Assembly (NCBI GenBank): GCA_022113835.1 | Contig: JAILWY010000008.1 | Coordinates: forward strand, 3,402,001 to 3,466,000 | Direction of reading: 5' to 3' | Source of the DNA: Atopsyche davidsoni | Lineage: Eukaryota; Arthropoda; Insecta; Trichoptera; Hydrobiosidae | DNA length: 64,000 bases | The notes under the pieces: model-generated | Seen by the model: only the letters and a program-made list of their open reading frames with translations | What the model was told of the DNA's origin: nothing | The model's database searches: none | Program-made: the position numbers and the translations under genes | Part shown: positions 13,239 through 22,984 of the stretch, one piece after another | How the letters are laid out: every line of letters starts with the position of its first letter | Numbering within the stretch: the stretch's first letter is position 1

Positions 13239-14177
13239 CTGATCAACAATTGGAAGAACTTGGAAAAATTGAAGGCAGTAGAGGTGAGCGCACTACTACA
13301 AGCTTTTCAAGTGTCCGAGAGCCAACGAGCTTTCCCAAGCTAACCCGTGGTTTAAATAATTATAATTATAGTGTATAAATTTTCTCATTGGCGTGGTTTT
13401 CCGGAAAAACTACGAAGGCCTCAAAAATGTAAAGGTTATTTGATCTCCGACGCGAATAATTTTACATATCGTTAAAAACTGCGGGCTCTTTTTGAAATTT
13501 GTTTTTTTTTTTTCTGGAGTGGGCACTTTTGAAATGTTACATTAAAGTGCCGACTTTGACATTTGAAAAACACGGAAAACTTACTGAATTACTAAATATA
13601 TTGAAATCTTATTTTAGAAAAGTTACGCGGTGATAAAATTATTTTAAATTTTTTTACATTACATAAACTAAAGTATGATGCCTTATTGGTAACATTACGT
13701 ATATTTCTTAGGGTTTGCGAAGAGATTCTTAAAAATGCATCACAGATACATTCAATATATATTTCCATGCATAGCGCTCATGTAAATTTGCACATTGTAC
13801 ATTAATGGATTGAAAATGGAGGCTTCATTATAATGGGTTTAAATTTCTATAAGGTTTGATTCTGATACAATCATAGTGAAAGATAACACTTAAGCGAAAT
13901 AACAATCGCCATGGGTAAGATAGTACTAATATAAAGCAAAGGATCTACATTTACAGTAAAATGAACAAGCTCTCAGTTGAACTGGACGCTTCATCATTAT
14001 GTGATGCAAAAGAGCAAAAGGGTTGATTTTATTCATGCTATGGGATTTGCACATCACTGTATCTAGATTTTACTCAGACTGGAGTTTATTAACAATTTCC
14101 CAATGTAAATGGGATGCAACTTTAGTAAATGAGAAGGCTTTAAATATGTCGGCCCAGGGCAGCAATGTAGTACTACT

Positions 14178-14710
14178 CCCGAAATAGCAGGTCTTTAATT
14201 TTTTTTATAAATAAATATATATATATAAAAAAACATACACAATCGATTTATTCAATCACGAAGGGGGGTTTCCCAGGAAGTGCATTTTTTGATGTTCCCC
14301 AGTCTGCCTCCCCTTCCTTTTATTCATCTCTGACATTCGTCCTTATCAATTCATGAATATGATATGCACAGCATTGTATCTAGATTTAACTCAGGCAATA
14401 CTGGAGATTACTTCCGGGACAGCTGGTCTTTAATTTTTTTTATAAATAAATATATATATATAAAAACATACAAAATTGATTTATTCAATCACGAAGGGGG
14501 GTTTCCCAGGAAGTGCATTTTTTGATGTTCCCCAGTCTGCCTCCCTTTCCTTTTATTCATCTCTGACATTCGTCCTTATCTATCTATGAAAACAGCGTCT
14601 TTGCAATGCTATAGGCCTTGCACAACATTGCATAACTCAGACAATACTGGAGCTTACTTCCGGGACAGCTGGTCTTTAATTTTTTTAATAAATATATTAC
14701 TAATATGATT
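14178..14710. repeat. Intronic tandem repeat of about 235-246 bp
   Basis: The string GTCTTTAATTTTTTT recurs at 14191, 14426 and 14672. Two full units also share ATATATATAAAA, TCACGAAGGGGGGTTTCCC and AGTCTGCCTCCC; the third is a stub. A diverged relative (GGAGGAGGGTTTTCCGGGGA) sits at about 15140-15190, beside the Ig exon, so the array probably once extended further or shares an ancestor with the exon flank. Confidence 0.85.
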
Positions 14711-14895
14711 AGGCACATTAGTTCACACATAGAAGATGTGAAATAGAACAATATCATCGTAATTTGTGTGGGATTTGAACCGACATCCTTACATGGCCGG
14801 TGTACTGACCATTGTACTAACGAACCACGTCCATTAATCGAGAATTTTTAAACAATCATACTCTACACATGAGCCAATGTGATTGACGTTCAATA
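14690..14895 (-). mobile_element. tRNA-derived SINE copy
   Basis: Read on the minus strand it has a tRNA-like head (CGTTAGTACAATGGTCAGTA, a CATGTAA loop, then a B-box-like GGTTCAAATCCC) and the family tail that runs through TGAACTAATGTGCCTAATCA to TTAGTAAT. The same head and tail occur at 24.3-24.9 kb. It lies in intron 2 of the dpr-like gene, opposite to + and in the gene's own sense. Confidence 0.8.
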
Positions 14896-15029
14896 TATAT
14901 TCATCGATTCATTCGTCAATCAATCAATCGTCTTTGGCTTTAGCAGCGGTACAAAAAAATATGTTTATTTTCTTCAAACGCTTTCATACTGGCTAGGTGG
15001 CGTGTGTCACCATGTTGTTGTTATGTGGT

Positions 15030-15080
15030 GTGGTGTGTGGGTGGGGGGATTTGGAGGGGTTGGTGGGGGGGGGGGGGCAT
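15030..15080 (+). other. G-rich tract, potential G-quadruplex
   Basis: Plus-strand runs of 5-14 G separated by short spacers (GTGGGGGGATTTGGAGGGG, then a 14-G run) could form a G-quadruplex. It lies about 200 bp downstream of the exon donor, on the template strand of the dpr-like gene. Long G-runs are also prone to assembly error. Confidence 0.6.
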
Positions 15081-15293
15081 GGCTTTTGGCCTTTTCTGAT
15101 ATAGGCAATCTTCTAGGTTGTACTCTAGAAGGTGATTCATTCGTGGAGGAGGGTTTTCCGGGGAGTGCACTCTTCACTGTTTTCAAGTTTTTTGATATTT
15201 GAAAAGCATGAAAGTCGAAAAGCGTGAAAAACGGTGTCTCGTCGTGTTTTCAGGTCTCGACGCCTCAGTGGGACTGGAGGTGCTCACGCTGAC

Positions 15294-15499
15294 GGCCTTG
15301 TCTTGCATGTTGTCGACCATGCAGCGCAGCACGACCTTGCCGCCCAGCTGCGCGGTGATGTTGCTCTCGCCCCCGTCCAAGAAGTGCGGCGGCGGGTCCG
15401 GGGCGGGGGTGGTGCTGCCTTCCTCCGCCCACTCCTCGTAAGCCTCCGTGTAGGCGGGGAAGTCGCGCCAGTAGTGGCCCGTGCGCTGCGCTGACGTCA
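15294..15499 (-). CDS. dpr-like exon: linker plus first half of Ig domain 1
   Basis: This exon encodes 69 residues including the split first Val. An acidic, Tyr/Trp-containing and Pro-rich stretch leads into FLDGGESNITAQLGGKVVLR, then C, then MVDNMQDKA. The NIT-(x)n-LG-(x)n-LxC pattern is the start of the first V-type Ig domain in insect Dpr proteins, neuronal surface receptors that pair with DIP proteins in synaptic partner choice. The Cys is about residue 84 of the model and the NIT glycosylation site about 71. The acceptor is TTGTTGCAG|TG, phase 1, with a T/G-rich tract upstream; two more AGs follow within 17 bases. Two donors are possible: GCC|GTCAGC, which restores the normal KAVSW, or AGC|GTGAGC six bases downstream at 15288, a stronger splice motif that would duplicate VS. 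The exon is GC-rich. Which dpr paralogue it is cannot be decided here. Confidence 0.85.
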
Positions 15500-15668
15500 C
15501 TGCAACAACCACAACCGCACAACACCATTACCAATCTGCAAATATTATTTGATTACTGTAACGTACTGGGAAGAAGACAAGACACGTCTGTCCTCTACAG
15601 TGTTTATTATAAGACTGAACAAGTGTGAGCATGCAACATAGATACCATCATTATATACTACCTACGTT

Positions 15669-16145
15669 TTTATTTTTTTTGTACCTTGCTTGTTATGTAC
15701 AAGGTTTGTCATCACAATTTGGGGAAACTTTCCAAACTAGTCGATCGAAATTGTGGTATATATGGGAGTGACTGAAGCTACACCCCGTGGTTTATCTTCT
15801 TTATGCTTCAAGAAGCCACCCAGTGACTTCATCAACTGTGGATGTCTCGCCACTGACTTCAGGTCATCCTGTCGGCATTGGCTCTCCAGTTGGTGTCTCT
15901 GAAGACCAAAGATGGGGCATGAACCCACAAGGTGGATCAATGTTTGTGGAGTAATATCATCACAGGGGCATGTGAAACCTGCGGAGATAACTTCTCATCG
16001 CTCCATGACCCGTTAGGAGCTGTGTTGATTCAAAGCTAATCCCGCAGGTATTCCTGTATACAGCGGCGTACGTAACAGAATCAAAGAACATCTTTGTTAC
16101 GTTCCCTTGCGGAGAGCTTGTGTACCTTTCGTTCCAGGTGTCCAT
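15669..16145 (-). mobile_element. 5'-truncated non-LTR retrotransposon (LINE) with target duplication
   Basis: The minus strand encodes a C-terminal LINE ORF2 piece: WNERYTSSPQGNVTKMFF, then STQLLTGHGAMRSYLRRFHM, then a Cys/His knuckle (CPCDD...HLVGSCPIF), as in R1/Jockey-type elements after the RNase H region. It is split between two frames by a frameshift near 15960. The 3' end is A-rich on the minus strand (plus-strand TTTATTTTTTTT at 15669-15680). It is flanked by 15-bp repeats TATACTRCCTACGTT at 15654-15668 and 16146-16160, one mismatch apart. The upstream part of the element is absent, as expected of incomplete reverse transcription. It sits in the presumed intron 1. Confidence 0.88.
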
Positions 16146-16240
16146 TATACTGCCTACGTTACAGGTACATATAATTTTTTATTGAATTTAAAAACCTTTC
16201 AAACTATAAATAAATAAACAAAAACACTCAAACTGAACAC

Positions 16241-16280
16241 CTGTAAATGGTCTCAGTATGAGGACTGAAACGCCGGAGTA
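16241..16280 (+). repeat. Degenerate hammerhead-like motif
   Basis: On the plus strand CTGTAAA, then a GGTCTC..GAGGAC stem, then TGAAACGCCGG follows the order of a hammerhead core (CUGAUGA, stem II, GAAAC). CUGAUGA has two changes and stem III is not palindromic. It is most likely a decayed repeat end. Confidence 0.35.
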
Positions 16281-16995
16281 GCATAACACTCAAACAGCAC
16301 CAACGGCTGCTAAAATCGATAAACACACAATGATATTCAATTTTATTTTAATTTACATGTTGGTAATAACAATCATAAGTTTTTTTCATTTTACTGTGCA
16401 TAAAATATTTAAAATAATAATTATTTTCTCTCCATTATACCAAAAGCTGACCCTTAGTATATAAAACAAGTGTATGTTGCATTATGCATTATGCATTAAA
16501 TCCTCTGACCCTTCTGTCCTGTTACTGAAAACGGTAATTGATTCAAAGTATAAAGCAACACAAGACACATGAACAAAGTATATATAATTGCAATGGCTGC
16601 CAAAACGTGCAAACATATAAACGAATTTTTCGGTTGTTATACTGAAAAATCACACAATACAAACTCGGATTTTATTAAAGTAAACATATTTTTTTTTAGA
16701 AAACTAACAATAAAAAATAAAAAAAGTCATTTGGAAGGTTTATTCCTGATCGCACTGTGTTTGCTGTATTTGTGAACTGCTGTGGGGTGTGACTACCCGC
16801 AAGTGCATTTTAAGGATAGTAATGTTTACAAACCCCCTTTAATATTACATGCGCATACAGCCTGGCTACCTGCAAGATTGAGGTCACCAGGTATATCTGG
16901 TGCCAGTGAAAATGGATTTGATGGCATATAGTGAGGTGCAACATTCTCGTGAAAGTATTATATGAATTAGAAAATAAATATATGCTTATATTATA

Positions 16996-17575
16996 CGGTG
17001 TGTACATTAATTTTTTCGTGAGCTTTATTATAAAAAATTGGTACAGTATATTCTATTCAAAGTATTGTCCATCGATAGCCACTACTTTTTCCCATCTTTC
17101 GGGCAAATTATATGGATTCCATCCCAAAAGAACTGTTCGTCTTTTGAAGCCAAGAAGGAATCAAGCCAATTTTTGATACCCTGTTCAGAAGTGAAGCGTA
17201 TTCAAGAAAGGGCATTCTGCGTCGATTGAAACAAGTGGAAGTCGGAAGGGGCAAGGTCTGGACTATAAGGCGGGTGAGGCAGAACTTTCCATCCACTGTT
17301 TTCCAAATAGGTTTTAACCGATTTAGCAACATGTGGCCGAGCATTGTCATGATGGAAAATTACAGATGTTGATGCATGTCCGGGGTTACCCTATGACTTT
17401 TTACGCTTCAGGGTGTCGTAGCGAATCCATTTTTATCACCAGTGACATATACATGTACTGAAAACATAAGCGCAATAATGACGCTTCACAATGAAATGTT
17501 AAAATATAGCCTGATGCGATTCAATAGTAGTAACGCCATCTCTTAGAAAATCCAAAAAAATTAATGCACACACCA
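16996..17575 (-). mobile_element. Internally deleted mariner transposon (580 bp) with TA duplication
   Basis: The terminal inverted repeats YGGTGTGTRCATTAATTTTT are flanked by TA at 16994-16995 and 17576-17577. The minus strand encodes mariner transposase pieces: RKKS, then GNPGHASTS, then HHDNARPHVAKSV, KVLPHPPYSPDLAPSDFHL and the C-terminal VVAIDGQYF. The DD34D region is recognisable, but the N-terminal third and the segment between GHASTS and HHDNARPH are deleted and there are frameshifts, so it is dead. Confidence 0.92.
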
Positions 17576-17577
17576 TA

Positions 17578-18862
17578 TATTATATGTTATGCTATATTTG
17601 CTTTCTTTATTTGAGTGCACTACTCCGAGATCTATTACGCTTGCATCTGAGAGTTACAAAGATACAAAACACAACTTTCAAGACTTGTAAGGTATGTTGT
17701 TTGTAGGTTTCGCCAATTAATTTGGATTCATGAATGTTGAGTTGATGCAAGTTTTCGGTTCTTGTACTGAGTTCATTTTAATCTCTCGTCGGAATATCCG
17801 AAACTTGGAAGAGCCTCTTATATTATCATATACATTTGAAATGAATGCCCGTGTATTTGCAGCAATTTTTTTAGTTTTTAAAGCACCTTCTTACCGCACT
17901 AACTGTCCAGTTCCTTTGTGTGACCAGGACCGGACAAACACAATATAGCATTTATTTTTGCACAGCGGGCTGATATTTTCTCTGTATAAAAGGCGTATAA
18001 TTTAGATGAATAAATCAGTAGTATTCTCCCAGACAATAGAAACTTATTCCCAGTAGGGAGAGGCCACGGGCTGAGGGAATTTATTCTAATGAACCTCCAG
18101 AAGGTTCGATCTCCCGTTGTTTTGTTCCTGCTACTATTGTATTACCTCTGTATTCCCCTTACCGACGGTAAAACCAAAAAACACAGTACCCTGGAGATGA
18201 GTATGTCCTTCGTTACATTAAAATAGATTGTGAAGGTTTTCTTCAGCGCGCCAACGGATTTCATTAAATAAAATTGAATTTAAGTTTTTTTTATGGTCGT
18301 ATATAAAATGCCGGTTCGTGTTTCAGCTTCATTTTAAAAACTTACGGTACCTTGATATTAACTAGTATTTTTAGCGTTTATCACTGATACAATAATTAAA
18401 TTAAATAAAATTTATTTTTCTTTCTCAAATGATTTCATAGGTTATTGCTTTTAAACACAGCACTTGCATGGAAGCACAGACCCATGATTCCTTATTACAG
18501 CCACATAAACGTAATAGAGCGGTTCAAGTAAATATATTTAAGCAGCTGTTGGAAGAGGGTGTCATCTAATGCTCTTATCTGAAGTGCATTCAAACGACAT
18601 TGCATCCCCTCACTTGGAAATGCATTTAGTAGGACCGCACCCATGTGGCGTCAAATTGCCGCTCCGACTACTCTAAGGGGTCCGCATAAGTGTTGAGTAG
18701 CTCCGACACAGCGTTTGAGAAACACTGTTTATGTAATAGCGAAAACCTTCATCCTCATATCTCTTCATACAATAACGCATCCGTCGGATACTTCTGATGT
18801 GAAGGGCATTCAAACTATTTAAGTTTCAGATACGTAAATCGCACTCGAAAGTTTTAATTACT
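17578..18862. other. Non-coding intronic sequence, no feature recognised
   Basis: No supported exon or RNA gene was seen. A plus-strand open frame at 17730-17948 has no recognised domain. Confidence 0.5.
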
Positions 18863-19062
18863 AAATTCAATATTTTTGACAAATAGTATTTGATGAAATT
18901 CCATTTTAATATTTTTGAGTAAAATACTTGAGTGATTTTCCACATGTTCGTTTTTATTTGTGACCGGTTTCGCCAACCTTCCAACCGGTTGGCGAAACCG
19001 GTCACAAATAAAAACGAATATGTGGAAAATCACTCAAGTATTTTACTCAAAAATATTAAAAT
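18863..19062. mobile_element. Foldback family A, copy 1 (near-perfect 160-bp hairpin)
   Basis: The arms at 18903-18978 and 18988-19062 are nearly perfect inverted repeats running from ATTTTTGAGTAAAATACTTG to GTGACCGGTTTCGCCAACC. The loop is under 10 bases. Both arms carry the GACCGGTTTCGCC block, the GAAA/stem III part of a degenerate hammerhead with palindromic ACCGGT. The left extension AAATTCAATATTTTTGAC marks the family's outer end. Confidence 0.88.
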
Positions 19063-20133
19063 AATTTTCATTATAAATGATTTATAGCCGATGGGTCATA
19101 TTCGATTTTATGATTTTCATGATTATTATTAAATATTTTAAAAATCCGCATTTTTTACCCATAAAGGTTTATTGTATCTGGGTTTTATACTTGCATGTAA
19201 GTTTCAGTGATACAATATTTTACATTTGTTAGAACAGGTGATCACGATAACACTAAAGGTGCGAGATTCAATTAATCGTATTGCAAAAATAATTCAGGAC
19301 TTTCCCTGTACCTTACACAATGTGAAAAGAAAATATAAATTGTCAAATAAATTCGAGATTACGACAAATTATGTTGATTTAATTTTATTTTAATTATTAC
19401 ATCAATCAGAATTTAAGCGTTTTCAGTATATTATTTTCCGCTTACATCTTTTATGTAAGTTCAGTTACGACTCGAGTGGATCGAGAAATAGAATCTTTCC
19501 AACCCATAACACGTGATGATTACATGATAATCAATTTCTCTAGAACTCCCACAGCTATAAGCGGCCTATGATGCCATCGTGTTATGGCGATTAATACGTA
19601 ACTCCATAAGCCGTCTTAACTGGACGGAGTCAATCTATAGTTAAGTTAACATTTTACCAAAACCTATACAGATTAATTCCAGCATCGGTTAAAACAAACA
19701 TATTTTAAAATAAAAATACTGACGCGTTATATACATAAGCGAAAAAAAAATAAAACAGCGTCGCAAAATAATGAAACATTTACACAAGCATGATTCAGTA
19801 CTCGGACATTTATAAAAAAAGTAATATTTTATTTGACATTAATTGCGGTCGGCAAACGGAATAAGCAAATAAAAAAAGCACCCAATAAATCCGGAAAATA
19901 CTGTTTTACCGGAAAGTGATTATTGCGCTTAAGTGACTTTGTGAGTTCGAAGCTGGATTTTAGAGCTTCGATTGGCTCGCCAACGTGACCGTGAAACATG
20001 GCCAATGGCGTATTAACGTCTCCGTGTCATTTGAAAGGAAGGCTGTATTGTTGATGCATTTCAAAACTTAAAAACATTTCATTTGACAAAGCTGTTAATT
20101 GAGAACTAGGGCAAAGTTCATGAAAATGCTTAA

Positions 20134-20323
20134 GAAATTCAATATTTTTGACAGAGTACTTGGTGGAATTCCATTTTAATATTTTTGAGTAAAATACTTG
20201 AGTGATTTTCCACATGTTCGTTAATAATGATATGTTTGATAATGCCAACGGGAAAGGTTGGCGAAATCGGTCACAAATAAAAACGAACATGTGGAAAATC
20301 ACTCAAGTATTTTACTCAAAAAT
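20134..20323. mobile_element. Foldback family A, copy 2, with 14-bp target duplication
   Basis: This 190-bp copy is flanked on both sides by ATGAAAATGCTTAA (20120-20133 and 20324-20337). The inner part on the plus strand reads TTTGATAATGCCAACGGG, AAAGGTTGGCGAAATCGG, TCAC: a GCCAAC/GTTGGC stem II then GAAA, in hammerhead order, with two core changes. A duplication of this length suggests target-primed insertion rather than a cut-and-paste transposon. Confidence 0.88.
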
Positions 20324-20482
20324 ATGAAAATGCTTAAATCAAATGATTTCTTATTTATTGGCTCAGCAGCTGTATGTACGAGATGACCCTAATAATATGC
20401 GATATATACTTAATTATAAGTTTTTTTAACAGGCATGGTAAAACACACTATTTTTTTAAAACAATTTCAACGTAAAAACAAT

Positions 20483-20675
20483 TTTGATGAGGGACAAAGC
20501 ATTTGATTGGTGAAGATCCATTATTATAATGATAAAAGTAGCTTAGTATTTTGTCTTCACTTTGAGTTTATTATATTTTTTGCATGACTAGTTTCGACCA
20601 AATAGACTAGTCATGCAAAAAATATAATATACTCAAAGTGAAGACAAAATACAAAGCTACTTTTATCACTATAAA
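20483..20675. mobile_element. Foldback family B, copy 1
   Basis: The arms GTATTTTGTCTTCACTTTGA and its complement surround a central GCATGACTAGT / ACTAGTCATGC pair with TTCGACCAAATAG between. The end GGGACAAAGCATTTGATTGG and TGAAGATCC is the family terminus. The CUGAUGA half of the hammerhead has been replaced by the mirrored arm, so no complete core remains. Confidence 0.85.
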
Positions 20676-22140
20676 AACTATTTAATTCAACCAAAAAAAT
20701 TATTTCAAGTGAGTGTCTCCAAAATATCAGTAAAGCTTTAAATAAAAGGTTGCTCGTGTTACGAATTTTTTAATATTGTCTTTCCTCTAAAATTTCAATT
20801 CCACGTGACATCACAAGTGTATTCACAGTCGCACAATTTTCATTTGCTTGTGCTATGTGCAGGGTGCGGTACCTATGCACTGCTTTGCAGAGGCAAGGCA
20901 GAAGCTGCAGTGCCTGCGAGATCCTTAATTCAATTCCCGCCTGAGTTTTTCTGTCCCTACTGGAATTGTGCAGGCAAATTGCGAAAGATATAGAGTTGCA
21001 CCGAGGAACGAAGTTAGAGCAGGCGCCTCTCGAGGAGATTGCGGTCACATAAACGGAAAAGGCAATTGCAATTTTTTTACATAAACCCTGAAAATTATTT
21101 CAAAGGGTCAAAAATATAAATATAATAGTAAACTTTTGATTTTACTCACACTGCATGTCTTTACCAAAACATTTACATGTAAAATATAATTTTTTACCTG
21201 TCGTGTTAAATCTTAACTCCCATGTGCTCCGGCCCCTCGTTACTGGGGTGTTTTTTTTTGTTTCATTTAGTGTGGATGTATTTGAAAGCCTTTGACGTTA
21301 AAATGTGTGTAATTGTACAAAATTTCCAACGTTGAAACTTGTTTAAAGGTGAAATTTAAAATTTCAAAACACAACTGAACGCATTACTGTTACTATTTTA
21401 TTAAAATAGATGTCATGGTTTTTACATTGGTATAAAATATAAAATAAATTAGGAATGGTAATTTGGGCAGTACCTCTAAATTGAAATACTAATAAAATTT
21501 ATCAACTCACTATGATTTATTTGTTTATATATATTAAGCCATATTTAACTTGTCTATCATGGATATATTCAAAATGAAAAAAATGCAGCACTGTAAAACG
21601 ATAAAAATATATCATGAAATATCCAACAAGTTGCCTATCTAGGAAATTGTAAAGAGACGTTGATTTATCGAACACTTTAAAGCAATTGTCGATAGATTTG
21701 TTGAGCAACAACAGCTTGATTGAATTCCAATATGGATAATAAATTTTGTATATTTTTCTGTAAAAACAAGTGAACGGCATTATCGATCCGCCTCTTTTGT
21801 TTTGTTTGTTTCATTTAAGGCTGTTATTGTACTGTGTGCACAGATTATGAATTCACCATTGGCCAATACAAGCAAGGGGACGCAGGTAAAAAACCAACGA
21901 TTGCCCACCTGTACCGACGGAGGCTCTTTGTAATTTCAAGGTATTAAACACTGAAGAGAGCTACTTTTTACGTTATTTTTGGGTTTTTATTGCCACTTGG
22001 AGCAAAATGAGCTAATATTGTGTAGGGAAAATGGCGTTTTCCGCAATATCATTAAAATTTAATTACCGTTTTTACAATAATAATATCGCGAAGGTATAAC
22101 GCAGCTCAGTCTTATGGTCAGCACAGTGGTATACTACCTA
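20676..22140. other. Non-coding intronic sequence
   Basis: Short open frames on both strands over 20770-21048 overlap and show no domain. A small hairpin, GCACTGC...GCAGTGC, is at about 20876-20913. Nothing else is recognised. Confidence 0.5.
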
Positions 22141-22166
22141 TAAGCAATACACACACATATATAGTA

Positions 22167-22172
<6 letters not shown>

Positions 22173-22244
<72 letters not shown>
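22173..22244. repeat. (TA)n microsatellite
   Basis: About 36 uninterrupted TA units, with a further interrupted AT tract upstream from 22150. It ends directly at the MITE boundary. Confidence 0.97.
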
Positions 22245-22248
<4 letters not shown>

Positions 22249-22384
22249 GTCCCAAACTTAACGAAAGATTTGGTTGAATAACCTTATTGTATTGACTTAA
22301 TGATTCATTTAAAAAATAACAATCAAAAGACTAAAAACTGCGTTTTCTATTTAATTCAAATCTTGCGTTAACTTTGGGACACTT
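22245..22384. mobile_element. 140-bp MITE inserted at TA
   Basis: The inverted ends GGGTGTCCCAAACTTAACGA and AAGTGTCCCAAAGTTAACGC (read inward) are flanked by TA. There is no coding capacity. TA targeting and the GTGTCCC end place it with Tc1/mariner-type MITEs. It has landed inside or at the edge of a (TA)n tract. Confidence 0.88.
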
Positions 22385-22914
22385 TATAAATATATATATA
22401 TCTAAATAAGTTACTTCTGTAAGTTCACTTTAATATAATATTTTTTAATGGCTGTGGGTATTTTGAACTAATTGCGTTTTAACAACAACAAAAATATTCC
22501 ATAGTGCTGTGAATGAAAATTTCTTGCTGTAAAGTCAGTAAAACTTTATTAAATTCACGTTTCTTATTGTTTTAAACTTTATGTTATCCGCAGTAGTAGT
22601 TTACAATAATACTTGTCTTTAATTAAGGTAACTTGTTAACATTTCCAGCACTTGGTTATGCCAAGTTTTTCAATGTTGTTTTAATCATCTTGATTTTTAT
22701 TGCAGATAAAACTTTGCATTAAAGTTAGCTTGTTTTTGTAGAATATCTCAGAGCTGAAAAACAGTTAACTCAAAATTGTAAAAAAAATGTACGAGATGTA
22801 GGTTATTTCATTTATTTGTATTAATGCCACTTATGAAACAAAAATGCAATAGAAATTTTTATTCCGTGTTAATTGAAAATGAAAAGTGCGTTAGTTTTGA
22901 AATAAAATTTACTG

Positions 22915-22962
22915 TTCTTCCAACGTTTCGGCATCCGTGCTGGGACCATGTTCAGAGATCTC
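22915..22962 (-). repeat. Degenerate hammerhead-like motif, AACGTT class
   Basis: On the minus strand CTGAACA, a GGTCCC-AGCAC-GGATGCC stem-loop and GAAACGTTGGAAG follow hammerhead order. Palindromic AACGTT at stem III is typical of short-stem-III hammerheads from Penelope-like repeats. CUGAUGA has two changes, so activity is unlikely. Confidence 0.5.
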
Positions 22963-22984
22963 AGGCAGCCTTATATCCAAGTAT

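Larger units (their letters stand above)
13239..15293 (-). other. Intron 2 of the dpr-like gene, inside Ig domain 1
   Basis: The intron interrupts the Ig1 domain between its first Cys and its core Trp. It contains a 235-246 bp tandem repeat (14178-14710), a minus-strand SINE and a G-run near 15050. Its exact 5' boundary depends on which of two donors six bases apart is used. Confidence 0.8.

Noticed and set aside
7936..14710. CRISPR-like array reading of the tandem repeats
   Set aside because: Units of 150-246 bp without short repeats and unique spacers, in a eukaryotic context; ordinary minisatellites.
15199..15534. Plus-strand and other-frame open frames across the Ig exon
   Set aside because: Shadows of the minus-strand dpr-like exon caused by its high GC.
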